A stretch of 64,000 nt of DNA from Microcoleus sp. FACHB-1515 (GCF_014696105.1 NZ_JACJPO010000033.1:1-64000), one strand, 5' to 3'. Shown: positions 35,259 through 43,886, numbered from the stretch's first letter. The notes: generated by a model from the sequence alone, not told the origin. Made by a program: numbers and translations.

Positions 35259-37118
35259 ATGACTGCGCGAATTCTTTCTGAGCCTTCAGCGCCAAGCGCT
35301 GCAACTTTGCCGATTCAGTGTCCGAATCTAACCTGTCGTCATGCCGAAAATGCTTGGGGACAGCGCTTGTGCGATCGCTGCCAAACGCCGCTGAATTACA
35401 GCTACCTGTGGGCGATTACCAGTTCGCATTCTGCCGGAACGATTCTCGATCGCCGCTATGTGGTGATGGCTCCCCAGATTTGGCTAGACACAAAGCCCGT
35501 TGAGCCTGCGGAACTGCCTGTTCTGCCGGAGATGTTGCCTTATCTCAGGCTGCACAGTCTGCGGCTGCATCTCCCGGAACTGCGCGGCTTCTATCAGGAA
35601 AACGGGCGATCGATTCCGCTGCTGACCAATGTGCCGATCGACGATACAGGAAAGCTTTATCCCGCTTTGGGGGCGCTATGGCCGCAAACAACTCCGGTGC
35701 GTCAGCTCTCTTGGTTTTGGCAGATGCTGATGCTGTGGGAACCCTTGAGCGAACAGGGCGTTGCCAGTAGTCTGCTGGCAGCAGAAAATTTGCGGGTGGA
35801 AGGCTGGCGAGTGCGACTGCGCGAACTGCGTTTAGACCAAACGCCGCCCACGCTCAAGGATTTAGCTGCGCTGTGGCTGCGCTGGATTTCACCAACGAAA
35901 TCGCCCCTTGTTCCTGCGCTTCAGCAGCTTTGTCAAGAAATGCAGTCAGGCGCGACTCTTCAGGCGATCGCCCTCCGCCTCAATTCCCTGCTGCTTCAGC
36001 AATCTGCCCAACTGCCGTTACGTCTGAAGGTTGCCTCAGCCACAACCAGCGGCACAATTCGCACCCTCAACGAAGACGCTTGCTATCCGCCTGTGAATGA
36101 AACGGGCGATCTGGCAGAACTGGGAATTGTCTGCGACGGCATTGGTGGACATGCGGGCGGTGAAGTTGCGAGTCAGCTTGCCGTCCGATCGCTCTGTTTG
36201 CAAATTCGCGCTCTTGTTGCTGATACGTTGGCACAGCCCGAACCGCTGCCGCCTGCTGTGATCATGCAGCAGCTAGAAGCGATCGTCCGCGTCGTCAACA
36301 ATTTAATCGCGAGTCAGAATGATGCACATGGCCGAGCCGATCGCCAGCGTATGGGAACAACTTTGGTGATGGCGCTGCAACTGCCGCAGGCCACTTCAAC
36401 GGGCACGAACGCGCATGAACTTTATCTGGTTCACACGGGAGACAGCCGCGCCTACTGGCTAGCGCCGCGCTACTGCCATTTGCTGACGGTGGATGATGAT
36501 TTGGCCGGGCGGGAAGTGCGAATGGGACGCAGCTTGTATGCTCAGGCGCAGCAGCGATCGGACGGAGGCGCACTCACGCAGGCATTGGGCACTCGCGAAG
36601 CCGACTGGCTGCGTCCCACCGTGCAGCGCTTGATTCTGGATGAAGATGGCGTTCTGCTGCTGTGTTCGGACGGTGTTAGCGATAACAATTTGATCGAACA
36701 AAACTGGGAAGATCTGACGCGCCAAGTGCTCAAGGGTAAAATTACGCTGACTGCTGCTGCTCAATCTTGGATCGAATTGGCGAACGAGAAGAACGGATCA
36801 GACAATGCGACGGCGGTGCTGATGCACTGTCAGCTTTCGACGGCTGAAACGCCGCTGTTTGAACCGATCGCCCTGCCGCTGCCTAGCGAAGACATGACTG
36901 AAGCCTCGAAAGCCTTGCTGTATGGCGAATCGACTGAGTCGCCTGCGTCCGTTTCGGCTGCGCCTGTTGTCCGTCCGGTCAGCCTGTGGGCAGTGCGGTT
37001 TGGACTGGCTGTGTTGATGCTGGTGATGGGGGCAGCCGGAATTACGGCTTGGCATCACTTCGCACCCGATAGCTTCAACCGCACGATCGAGCGGATCTTC
37101 CCGCCGACCGCTGATTAG
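35259..37118 (+). CDS. PP2C-type protein phosphatase with zinc ribbon and membrane anchor
   Basis: A 619-residue phosphatase that would remove phosphate from Ser/Thr. Residues 21-41 form a four-Cys zinc ribbon (C21, C26, C38, C41). A region of about 200 residues without a named domain follows. The PP2C domain spans about 255-515 with the metal residues E272-D273 (NEDAC) and D293-G294 (VCDGIGGHAGG), HTGDSRAYW and CSDGVSDN. A single membrane segment near the C-terminus (VRFGLAVLMLVMGAAGITAW) anchors it with the catalytic part in the cytosol. ATG is at 35259. It is probably monocistronic, with a terminator following. Confidence 0.9.
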   Translation: MTARILSEPSAPSAATLPIQCPNLTCRHAENAWGQRLCDRCQTPLNYSYLWAITSSHSAGTILDRRYVVMAPQIWLDTKPVEPAELPVLPEMLPYLRLHSLRLHLPELRGFYQENGRSIPLLTNVPIDDTGKLYPALGALWPQTTPVRQLSWFWQMLMLWEPLSEQGVASSLLAAENLRVEGWRVRLRELRLDQTPPTLKDLAALWLRWISPTKSPLVPALQQLCQEMQSGATLQAIALRLNSLLLQQSAQLPLRLKVASATTSGTIRTLNEDACYPPVNETGDLAELGIVCDGIGGHAGGEVASQLAVRSLCLQIRALVADTLAQPEPLPPAVIMQQLEAIVRVVNNLIASQNDAHGRADRQRMGTTLVMALQLPQATSTGTNAHELYLVHTGDSRAYWLAPRYCHLLTVDDDLAGREVRMGRSLYAQAQQRSDGGALTQALGTREADWLRPTVQRLILDEDGVLLLCSDGVSDNNLIEQNWEDLTRQVLKGKITLTAAAQSWIELANEKNGSDNATAVLMHCQLSTAETPLFEPIALPLPSEDMTEASKALLYGESTESPASVSAAPVVRPVSLWAVRFGLAVLMLVMGAAGITAWHHFAPDSFNRTIERIFPPTAD

Positions 37119-37144
37119 CAGCAGGCGTCCATAACTTACCTGCG

Positions 37145-37170
37145 AACCGCCTTCCATAGGCGGTTTTTTT
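37145..37170 (+). terminator. Terminator of the PP2C gene
   Basis: AACCGCC (37145-37151) pairs with GGCGGTT (37159-37165) around a seven-base loop, and seven T in a row end the signal. Confidence 0.9.
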
Positions 37171-37197
37171 GCTTAAGAAAAGTTTAATTGTCAGGAT

Positions 37198-37226
37198 TTG
37201 ACAATCAATTTTCTAAACAGTAAAAT
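37198..37226 (+). promoter_or_regulatory. Near-consensus sigma-70 promoter of the DUF4278 gene
   Basis: TTGACA (37198-37203, consensus) and TAAAAT (37221-37226, one mismatch) with a 17-bp spacer. Transcription would start near 37233, giving a leader of about 124 nt that contains the riboswitch. Confidence 0.75.
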
Positions 37227-37233
37227 TAGATAC
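37220..37233. promoter_or_regulatory. NtcA-type box GTA-N8-TAC over the -10 element
   Basis: GTA at 37220-37222 and TAC at 37231-37233 are separated by eight bases, the NtcA consensus. The centre is about 6.5 bp before the predicted transcription start. At an activated promoter the box lies near -41, so this position implies repression when nitrogen is short, as for the glutamine synthetase inhibitor genes of Synechocystis. Confidence 0.65.
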
Positions 37234-37246
37234 AGAAATAAAAATT

Positions 37247-37314
37247 CGTTCATCTTTTTGGTCGCTACTGACGCGATCGAAAAGACGGAAGTAGGGAAAC
37301 CTCCCGAAGGAACG
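37247..37314 (+). ncRNA. Glutamine riboswitch (glnA / Downstream-peptide type)
   Basis: The leader folds into a three-way junction. P1: CGTTC (37247-37251) with GAACG (37310-37314). P2: TCTTTT (37253-37258) with AAAAGA (37280-37285), extended inward to a seven-base loop at 37266-37272. P3: GGGA (37294-37297) with TCCC (37302-37305). The conserved single-stranded blocks of the motif are present: CGTTCATC at the start, GACGGAAGTAGG in the middle and CGAAGGAACGC at the end. The ATG follows 43 nt later. The known class turns on expression when glutamine is abundant. Confidence 0.85.
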
Positions 37315-37356
37315 CGCCTCTGACCGACTCAACATTTTTCTTTGGAGGCGAAACTC

Positions 37357-37545
37357 ATGAAATTCTATTATCGCGGCACAAAATTTGGCTTTGATGGCGA
37401 CTTGGGTGACTCGATCGCCGACCAGCTTGATCAAGAAGAGCGCGATCGCGTTTTTCGTCATGCTGACGGCCTGCCTGTTCCGCAGCCTGTGATGCGACGC
37501 AGTGGTCAAGGCTTGCCCCGTCCGCTGCCGATGCGAAATCGCTAA
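37357..37545 (+). CDS. DUF4278-type small protein, PirA-like nitrogen regulator candidate
   Basis: A 62-residue protein whose N-terminus, MKFYYRGTKFGFDG, has the M-x-x-x-YRG form of DUF4278. To my recollection the Synechocystis member PirA binds the PII protein and slows arginine synthesis; this identity here is inferred from family, size and control region, not shown. The C-terminal half (DGLPVPQPVMRRSGQGLP onward) is Pro/Arg-rich and likely flexible. GGAGG at 37344-37348 lies eight bases before the ATG. The leader carries a glutamine riboswitch and the promoter an NtcA box, so the gene should be expressed in nitrogen excess and silent in starvation. Confidence 0.8.
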   Translation: MKFYYRGTKFGFDGDLGDSIADQLDQEERDRVFRHADGLPVPQPVMRRSGQGLPRPLPMRNR

Positions 37546-37551
37546 TTCCTT

Positions 37552-37591
37552 CAGGAGCGAACAGCTCAAAATGCAGCTTCGCTCCTGTTTT
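37552..37591 (+). terminator. Terminator or attenuator between the two small genes
   Basis: CAGGAGCGAA (37552-37561) pairs perfectly with TTCGCTCCTG (37578-37587), with an inner AGCT/AGCT pair, followed by TTTT. The next gene starts only 29 bp later, too close for a separate ordinary promoter, so part of the transcription probably reads through. Confidence 0.65.
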
Positions 37592-37620
37592 AAACATTAT
37601 TTACAACTTGGAAATCTCAC

Positions 37621-37938
37621 ATGAAATCTCAGCGCAACGTTGGCAACGTTCATCAGCAAAACATTCTCGATAGCCTACAGCACCGTTTGGATGCCGCTCG
37701 TGCTAAAGGTGACGCCAATCTCATCAGCCAGCTAGAGCGCGAAATGCAGCAGTCTCGCGGCATGGCAAGCGCTCCGCTGCCGAGGACGCAAGCGCCTCGC
37801 GTTTCCAATGCCGAAGTGACCCGACAGCACCGTCAAAATCTGCGTGACAACGTGCAGCGTCGGTTAAACTCGGCTCGCGATCGCGGCGACCAAAATTTGA
37901 TCAATCAGCTAGAGCGTGAACTTCAAGAGCTTGCATAA
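37621..37938 (+). CDS. Small protein made of two 34-residue helical repeats
   Basis: A 105-residue, charged, Gln/Arg-rich protein. Residues 11-44 (starting HQQNILDSLQHRLDAARAKG) and 70-103 (starting HRQNLRDNVQRRLNSARDRG) are tandem copies: both continue with a D-x-NLI-x-QLERE segment. The linker between them is Pro/Ala-rich. Each repeat looks like a helical hairpin or coiled coil. No signal peptide, no membrane segment, no Cys. Function unknown; I know the short motif RL-AR-KGD-NLI-QLE from other cyanobacterial small proteins. It follows the riboswitch-controlled gene after an attenuator-like hairpin and has its own strong terminator, so it may share the nitrogen control. Confidence 0.8.
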   Translation: MKSQRNVGNVHQQNILDSLQHRLDAARAKGDANLISQLEREMQQSRGMASAPLPRTQAPRVSNAEVTRQHRQNLRDNVQRRLNSARDRGDQNLINQLERELQELA

Positions 37939-37984
37939 GCTTGCCTAGCCTCAGTTTGAACGACAAGGCAAACGCCTCACAACG

Positions 37985-38028
37985 ATTGAGCCTCAGATGG
38001 AGCATTTCCAGCAGAGGCTCAATTTTTT
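37985..38028 (+). terminator. Terminator after the repeat-protein gene
   Basis: ATTGAGCCTC (37985-37994) and GAGGCTCAAT (38014-38023) form a perfect ten-base stem followed by six T. Confidence 0.85.
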
Positions 38029-38081
38029 GCGATGGTCTACTAGCGGTTGATCTGCTGGCGCTGGAACGGTGCGATCGACTG

Positions 38082-39251
38082 CTAGCGACGGCGCGTTTTG
38101 CTCACCATTTTGCGCGAAAAGCGCAGGTTCAGTTCTTCTTGGTCTGCCCAGTCTTGCAGGATGCGGAAGAATGCTTGGCGATCGTCCATCTGCAAAACGG
38201 CAGTTTGGTCGGCGGTTTCGATCGCATACGGATAGCCACCGCCAATAATCACTTCAGCGCGTACCCAGTCGAGAATTTGATTGTGACGATTTGCTTCGTA
38301 AACCCACATTGGCAGTTCGAGGCGGACAGGATAGCCGTCGCGAGTGGTTCGGAGGTAGGTGAAGGCAACGCGATCGCGCTGGTCGTCGTAGCTGTTCAAA
38401 ATTCCGGCTCGCTGGCAGCGAAACAGCGGGGTGCGATCGCCCCAGTTCATCGATCGGTGAATCAGTTGCGCGTCGTGAATTGAGTTGGAGGCAGGCAGGT
38501 CGAATAGCGTCCGCAGCATGACGGCCAGATCTTGCGCGTAGGTTGTGTCGATGTAGGCAACGAGGGGAACGCGGTGACGTTCGCTGGCGGCGAGGAGCGA
38601 TCGCAAACAGTCCACATAGACCTGTCGCGTTTCGGCGTCGAAGGCTTCGGCAAACGTGGCAACCAGCGAACCGTCGAGGAAAACCAAAACATCTTCGGCT
38701 CCGGCATGGTCGTGGATGTATTCAATTAATCGTTCGATTTCCATCTCAAAGCGGCGCATACTGACACGGCGATCGACAGGTTCTCCGCTGTTTTTGGCCT
38801 GCAATTCTTGCGGCGTCATCACGTCGATGCGAATGTCTTTACAGTAGCCGCCTTGCGGGAGATGAGAATTTTCAAACCAGCCAATTTGCACCAAAGCGAT
38901 CGGAATTGACAGATCTTTGCTGGGATAAATTTGCGATCCATCCACAGCGAATGTGGTGATGCCGCCTAGTCGATCGCGCACCCAGTCGATGCTTTCTTCG
39001 CGATTTTGCCAGCTTAAACCGCAGGGCAAAATTAAGCTGGGTGCGTTTTCATATTCTTCTAGCGGTCGCGCTCCCAAGTCGCTTGGATGCTTGAGCAAAA
39101 GCTCTGCGAGTTCTTCCGGCCACAAGTCGCAAAATCGCTCGATCGCCGTTCGATAGCGCTGCAAATCGCGCAGTGCTTCGGAATTGAATGCAGAAAAATC
39201 TTGGCGTTTGGCGTTGAGAATGTCGCGAATTTGAGAAGATTTGATCGGCAT
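38082..39251 (-). CDS. nurA: NurA-domain nuclease
   Basis: A 389-residue protein of the NurA family, manganese-dependent nucleases that work with a HerA-type translocase in end resection of double-strand breaks. Visible motifs are FAVDGSQIYPSKD (first metal Asp), DVLVFLDGSLVATF, and the LVAYIDTTYAQDLAVML segment, then ERHRVPL upstream of it. The frame is open 15 codons further, but PIKSSQIRDILNAKR after the ATG at 39249-39251 is the usual start. No herA gene is seen beside it. It converges on the small nitrogen-control genes. Confidence 0.85.
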   Translation of the reverse strand: MPIKSSQIRDILNAKRQDFSAFNSEALRDLQRYRTAIERFCDLWPEELAELLLKHPSDLGARPLEEYENAPSLILPCGLSWQNREESIDWVRDRLGGITTFAVDGSQIYPSKDLSIPIALVQIGWFENSHLPQGGYCKDIRIDVMTPQELQAKNSGEPVDRRVSMRRFEMEIERLIEYIHDHAGAEDVLVFLDGSLVATFAEAFDAETRQVYVDCLRSLLAASERHRVPLVAYIDTTYAQDLAVMLRTLFDLPASNSIHDAQLIHRSMNWGDRTPLFRCQRAGILNSYDDQRDRVAFTYLRTTRDGYPVRLELPMWVYEANRHNQILDWVRAEVIIGGGYPYAIETADQTAVLQMDDRQAFFRILQDWADQEELNLRFSRKMVSKTRRR

Positions 39252-39399
39252 GGCGGCGATGAGCGAACGTAGTACAAATATACAGTTCGATCGCACTTTT
39301 GCTACAGATTTTTTTGCTAAAAATTAACGCCTTGCCTGAATCGATTTGTTTTTATTGGTTAATTCTTTCAAGTTCAAAATTTTCTAGATTGGGAATTTG

Positions 39400-39963
39400 C
39401 TATTTTCGATTAACATCGAGCAGTCCGGCAGGTGGATTAATTTCGATGCGGCGATTTTCCAGATCGACAATCGGGACGATCGCCTCGACAAACGGAATTA
39501 AGACGCGCTGATTTGAGTCTTTCAGCACAACTTCGAGCAAATCATTTCCGGCGGGGATCACGTCGGTAACGGTGCCGATCGCTTCTTGAGATTCCTGCTG
39601 AAACACCAGTAAACCAATGAGATCGAGGACATGAAATTCGCCTGCTTCAAGCGGGGGTCGATCGTCTTCGCGCACCAAAATCAAGCAGTTTCGTAGGGCT
39701 TCGGCTGCGTTGCGATCGCTGATCCCCGCCAGCCGAATCACGTAAAGTCCTTTTCCGTCGAGATAGCGACCGGACTTGAGTTCAACGGATTCTGGATCAG
39801 ATTGACCAGGACGCAGCAGCCAGCGATCGCCCGGTCGGATGAAGCGATCGGGGAAGTCGGTGTCGGGATAGACGCGCAGTTCGCCTTTGAGTCCTTGGGC
39901 GCTGACGATTTTGCCGATCGCGATCCAGCCAGCGGGAATTTGGGGATCGATCGAGCGGTTCAT
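39400..39963 (-). CDS. rimM: Ribosome maturation factor RimM
   Basis: Assembly factor for the 30S head that binds ribosomal protein S19; 187 residues. The RimM N-terminal beta-barrel is at residues about 10-95 (GWIAIGKIVSAQGLKGELRV, then LAGISDRNAAEALRN) and the PRC-barrel at about 100-185 (FHVLDLIGLLV, IGTVTDVIPAGNDLLEV, VLIPFVEAIVPIVDL). The start is the ATG at 39961-39963, not the far upstream opening of the frame, because the family begins here. It overlaps the stop of the aminotransferase gene by four bases, so translation is coupled. Confidence 0.95.
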   Translation of the reverse strand: MNRSIDPQIPAGWIAIGKIVSAQGLKGELRVYPDTDFPDRFIRPGDRWLLRPGQSDPESVELKSGRYLDGKGLYVIRLAGISDRNAAEALRNCLILVREDDRPPLEAGEFHVLDLIGLLVFQQESQEAIGTVTDVIPAGNDLLEVVLKDSNQRVLIPFVEAIVPIVDLENRRIEINPPAGLLDVNRK

Positions 39964-41246
39964 CGGACGGTGGCGGGCTGTTTGGCGTAGACGCGATCGA
40001 CAATTTCGGCAATCCGGCGCATTCCCATTGCGAGTTCTTCGTCCGTTGCGGTCAGGCTGATGCGAATGCACTGGTGTTTGTGCTGCCAGTCTTCTTTCAG
40101 TCCGGGGAAGAACGGACTGCCAGGAACGACGATCACGCCCGTTTGCTTGATTTCCTGATAGAGTTCCCAATCGGTAATTGGCAAGTCTTGGAACCAGATC
40201 CACGCGAAAATTGCGCCTTCGCCGCGATGCAAGAACCAAGGAATATCCGGGGACATCGCAGCATCAAGCGCAGTTTCAAGGACGCTAAATTTGGCCTGGT
40301 AGTACGGGCGGATGACGGATGTGGAAATGTCGGCCAGCTTACCGGAGCTGATAGCGCGGGCGGCGATCGCCTGACCATAGCGCGACGAGTGCAGACACAT
40401 ATTGGCCTGAAACGCTTCCAAAACGCGGATCACCTGCTCGTCGCCCAGCGCGATCCCGATGCGCTCTCCCGGCAGTCCGGCCTTAGATAGGCTCATGCAG
40501 TGGACGATATTTTTGCCAAACAGCGGCGTCATCTCGGTGAAGTTGAGCGCGGGGAATGGCGGTGAGTAAGCCGAATCAATCAAAACGGGGGCGTTGTAGG
40601 ATTCAGCGATCGCAGCAATCTTGCGGACTTCGTCATCGGTCAGCACGTTGCCCGTCGGATTGCAGGGACGCGAAAAGAGAACAAAGCCTGTTGATTCGTT
40701 CAGTTCAAGCTGGCTGAAGTCGGGGCGATATTTGAAGCGGTGCGCGGGCGCGTCAATATCGAGCGACGGTTTATAGGCTTTGAGCGCTTCGGGGATCAGC
40801 GTCACACCGCCGTATCCCGTGTAGTCGGGACTCAGCGGCAGCACGATTTGCTTGAGTCGCCCGTCTGAGGTGTAGCCGCCTAGTGCGTTTGCGGCGTAGA
40901 AGTAGAGTGATTGGCTTCCGGGCGTAATCAAAATGTTGCGATTGGTCAAATTCAGCCCGTAGCGCTGATTGAAATCTTCCAGCACGGCATCGATGAACGG
41001 CTGATAGCCTTGACTTGACCCGTAGCGGCAAACGACTTCGCCATATTCAGAACTAGCGAGCAGGTCAGCCGTGCAGTCGCGCCAAAGCTGCTCCACTTCC
41101 GGCAAAATGACGGGATTTCCCGCGCTGAGGTTGATAAATTCTCGGCCTTGGCCTGCCTGCAAGGTTTCAATGATGTCTTTCATGATTGCCCGCACCCCGC
41201 TCAGGTGGGACATGTGATCGCCAAATTGGGTCAGGGCAGGCTTCAT
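39960..41246 (-). CDS. Valine-pyruvate aminotransferase (class I/II, AvtA-like)
   Basis: PLP-dependent fold-type I aminotransferase of 428 residues. The Schiff-base lysine is in SLSKAGLPGERIG, preceded by PCNPTGNVLTDDE, and the N-terminus (LTQFGDHMSHLSGVRAIMKD) is typical of the valine-pyruvate transaminase branch, which makes valine from 2-oxoisovalerate with alanine as donor. The frame is open upstream to 41333, but the family begins at the ATG at 41244-41246. Its stop overlaps rimM. The 429-bp gap upstream separates it from the divergent glgP. Confidence 0.87.
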   Translation of the reverse strand: MKPALTQFGDHMSHLSGVRAIMKDIIETLQAGQGREFINLSAGNPVILPEVEQLWRDCTADLLASSEYGEVVCRYGSSQGYQPFIDAVLEDFNQRYGLNLTNRNILITPGSQSLYFYAANALGGYTSDGRLKQIVLPLSPDYTGYGGVTLIPEALKAYKPSLDIDAPAHRFKYRPDFSQLELNESTGFVLFSRPCNPTGNVLTDDEVRKIAAIAESYNAPVLIDSAYSPPFPALNFTEMTPLFGKNIVHCMSLSKAGLPGERIGIALGDEQVIRVLEAFQANMCLHSSRYGQAIAARAISSGKLADISTSVIRPYYQAKFSVLETALDAAMSPDIPWFLHRGEGAIFAWIWFQDLPITDWELYQEIKQTGVIVVPGSPFFPGLKEDWQHKHQCIRISLTATDEELAMGMRRIAEIVDRVYAKQPATVR

Positions 41247-41675
41247 AGGTTCAGTGGAAATCAACGGCAAGAATTTTGTCAATCTTAATGCAATTTGCAG
41301 AGCAAAGCGGCGATGCCAGGTTCGATCGCTCATCCCACTAAGTCGATGCTAACCGCAATCTTCCAACACTAGATTCGATCGCGCCCGTTTCGCAAAAATT
41401 CACAAACCGAAAAAATCATTATGTTTTCGCTGAACTTAAGTTGCGAAGCAGTAAAGTCTGTAAACAGCTCAGCCGAATCGTGGGAATTCCTGCCAGTGTA
41501 GATATTTGGCTTCGTCAGCATGACCCACCCGATCGAACCTGAGCATTTTCACTGAGGCGATCGCCTCCGTCTCAATTGGGTGAACTTTACCTTTCCAGAT
41601 CGCTCAGTTCAACCCTAGTTCGGGATCGATCGCTCCCATCCAGCATCTAGCAACCTGCAATTGGAAGAATTTTCT
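41247..41675. other. 429-bp divergent gap between aminotransferase and glgP
   Basis: No gene supported. It must contain both promoters. A short frame upstream of the aminotransferase Met is open but without family similarity. I found no NtcA-type box and no strong hairpin. Confidence 0.5.
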
Positions 41676-43886
41676 ATGGATTACAATCCGTCTGTTTCCC
41701 CTGCTGCTCAGCTTGGGGCAAAGTTGCCATTGCCGCTCAAGCGCTTGGCTGACCTGGCCTACAATTACTGGTGGAGTTGGGCATCCGATCGCATCGCCAT
41801 TTTCCAAAACATTCATCCGGAAGAGTGGCAGCGCTGCAATCACAATCCCGTTGCTTTGCTCGAAGCCGTTTCGTTCGATCGCCTCACCCAAGTCGCCGAA
41901 GATCCCCAGTATCTCAAGCGCTTGAACGCAACGGTGACGCAGTTCGATCGCTACATGGCCGAGCAAAATACCTGGGCAAATCGCGTCGCCCCGCGAATTT
42001 CGATCGAACATCCGGTCAGCTACTTCTGCGCCGAATTTGGCATTCACGAATCGCTACCGATCTACTCTGGCGGCTTGGGAATCTTAGCGGGGGATCACCT
42101 CAAATCCGCTTCAGACTTGGGTGTGCCGCTCGTTGGCGTTGGCCTGATGTATCGCCAAGGCTACTTCCGGCAGCGTCTCAGCCGCAGCGGATGGCAGGAA
42201 GACTATTACGTTGATAATCAGTTCGATCGCCTGCCGCTGGAACTGATCCGCGATCCTCAAGGCGAGCCGATTACGTTCGATCTGCAAGTTCGGCAGCGCA
42301 CCGTTCACGTCCAGATCTGGAAGGCGATGATCGGGCGCGTCAAGCTGTTCCTGCTGGATACGGATCGGGCTGACAACGACCCGATCGATCGCTGGCTGAC
42401 CGGACACCTCTACGGCGGCAATCAAGAAACCCGCATCGCTCAGGAAATCGTGCTGGGGATCGGGGGCGTCCGCGCTCTGGAAGCTCTGGAGATCGCGCCC
42501 TCGGTCTATCACCTGAACGAAGGTCACGCAGCCTTCTGTCTGCTGGAAGTGGCGCGGCAGGATATGCAGAAGACGGGCAAATCGTTCTACGACGTTGAGG
42601 CGGGAGTGCGCGATCGATCGATCTTCACCACGCATACGCCCGTCCCCGCCGGACACGATGTTTTCTCTGCCGACCTGATGGATTCGTTCTTCGCCTCCTA
42701 CTGGCCGCAACTGAAGCTCGATCGCGAACAGTTCCTCGCCTTGGGTGCAAGACGACTGGGCGATCCCTGGGAGCCGTTTGGCATGACGCCGCTGGCTCTG
42801 CGGATGACAAGGGCTGCCAATGGCGTCAGCGAACTGCACGGACAGGTTTCGCGCAAAATGTGGACGGTTCTCTATCCGCGATCGACCGAAGATCAAGTGC
42901 CGATCGGCCATATCACGAACGGCGTTCACGCTCGCACTTGGACAGCCCCGCTGATGGCCGACCTGTTCGCACAGTATTTCGGGGAAGACTGGTCGCGCCA
43001 CGTCGTTGATCCCCAAATGTGGGCAAAAGTCGAAGACATTCCGGCTGCGGAACTGTGGGAACGGCATTTGATTTTGAAAGAACGCTTGGTTGCCCACACG
43101 CGCCTGAGAGTCCGCAACTCTCGACAAAATCGCGGCGAAGACCACTGGCAAATTCAAGCCGTTGACAATCTGCTTGATCCCCGCGCTTTGATCATCGGAT
43201 TTGCCCGTCGCTTCAGCCCGTATAAGCGTGGCGATCTGATTCTGCGGGACTTCGATCGCGCCCTCCGATTGTTGGGAGATAGCGATCGCCCCGTGCAAAT
43301 CGTCTTTTCGGGCAAAGCCCACCCTGCCGACGAAGAAGGCAAGCGGATTATTCAGCGCGTCATGGAGTGGTGTCGCCATCCCTCGATTCAAAATCGCGTC
43401 GCGTTCGTGGAAGACTACGACATCTTCACCGCCCAAAAGCTCGTTCAAGGCGTGGATGTTTGGCTGAACAATCCGCGTCGCCCCCTGGAAGCATCGGGAA
43501 CCAGCGGCCAAAAGGTCTGCTTCAATGGCGGGATCAACTGTAGCGTCCTCGATGGCTGGTGGTGCGAAGGCTATCAGGCCGACGCGAACGGTCAGGGGAT
43601 CAACGGCTGGGCGATCGGCGAAGATGCCCACACCAGCGACCAAGAACTGCAAGACCGCATCGATTCTGAATCGCTCTATCGCCTGCTGGAAACCGAAATC
43701 ATCCCGCTCTACTATGACCAAGACGCGGAGGGCATCCCGCAAAACTGGGTGCGGATGATGAAAGCTTCGATTCGCACGAATGCGCCGCTGTTCAACACCG
43801 ATCGCATGGTGGCCGATTACGTTGCCAAAATGTACGCGCCCGGAGTGGAATCGATCGATCCAATTTTCGCTAGCGTTCCGCTCTAA
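41676..43886 (+). CDS. glgP: Alpha-glucan (glycogen) phosphorylase
   Basis: GT35 enzyme that releases glucose-1-phosphate from glycogen, feeding night and starvation metabolism. The product has 736 residues, the shorter cyanobacterial/archaeal-type phosphorylase. Motifs are EHPVSYFCAEFGIHESLPIY, YSGGLGILAGDHLKSASDLG, HLNEGHAAF, the GHITNGVHARTW loop, FARRFSPYKR and the PLP-binding EASGTSGQKVCFNGG with its lysine. The frame opens with TTG at 41661, but the ATG at 41676 is the more natural start, with GGAAGAA shortly upstream. A 593-residue frame on the opposite strand within this gene is a shadow. Confidence 0.95.
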   Translation: MDYNPSVSPAAQLGAKLPLPLKRLADLAYNYWWSWASDRIAIFQNIHPEEWQRCNHNPVALLEAVSFDRLTQVAEDPQYLKRLNATVTQFDRYMAEQNTWANRVAPRISIEHPVSYFCAEFGIHESLPIYSGGLGILAGDHLKSASDLGVPLVGVGLMYRQGYFRQRLSRSGWQEDYYVDNQFDRLPLELIRDPQGEPITFDLQVRQRTVHVQIWKAMIGRVKLFLLDTDRADNDPIDRWLTGHLYGGNQETRIAQEIVLGIGGVRALEALEIAPSVYHLNEGHAAFCLLEVARQDMQKTGKSFYDVEAGVRDRSIFTTHTPVPAGHDVFSADLMDSFFASYWPQLKLDREQFLALGARRLGDPWEPFGMTPLALRMTRAANGVSELHGQVSRKMWTVLYPRSTEDQVPIGHITNGVHARTWTAPLMADLFAQYFGEDWSRHVVDPQMWAKVEDIPAAELWERHLILKERLVAHTRLRVRNSRQNRGEDHWQIQAVDNLLDPRALIIGFARRFSPYKRGDLILRDFDRALRLLGDSDRPVQIVFSGKAHPADEEGKRIIQRVMEWCRHPSIQNRVAFVEDYDIFTAQKLVQGVDVWLNNPRRPLEASGTSGQKVCFNGGINCSVLDGWWCEGYQADANGQGINGWAIGEDAHTSDQELQDRIDSESLYRLLETEIIPLYYDQDAEGIPQNWVRMMKASIRTNAPLFNTDRMVADYVAKMYAPGVESIDPIFASVPL

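Noticed and set aside
39336-39348. CTGAATCGATTTG match to the operator core
   Set aside because: Same reason: arms are missing, and it is located between the nurA start and the rimM end without a promoter arrangement.
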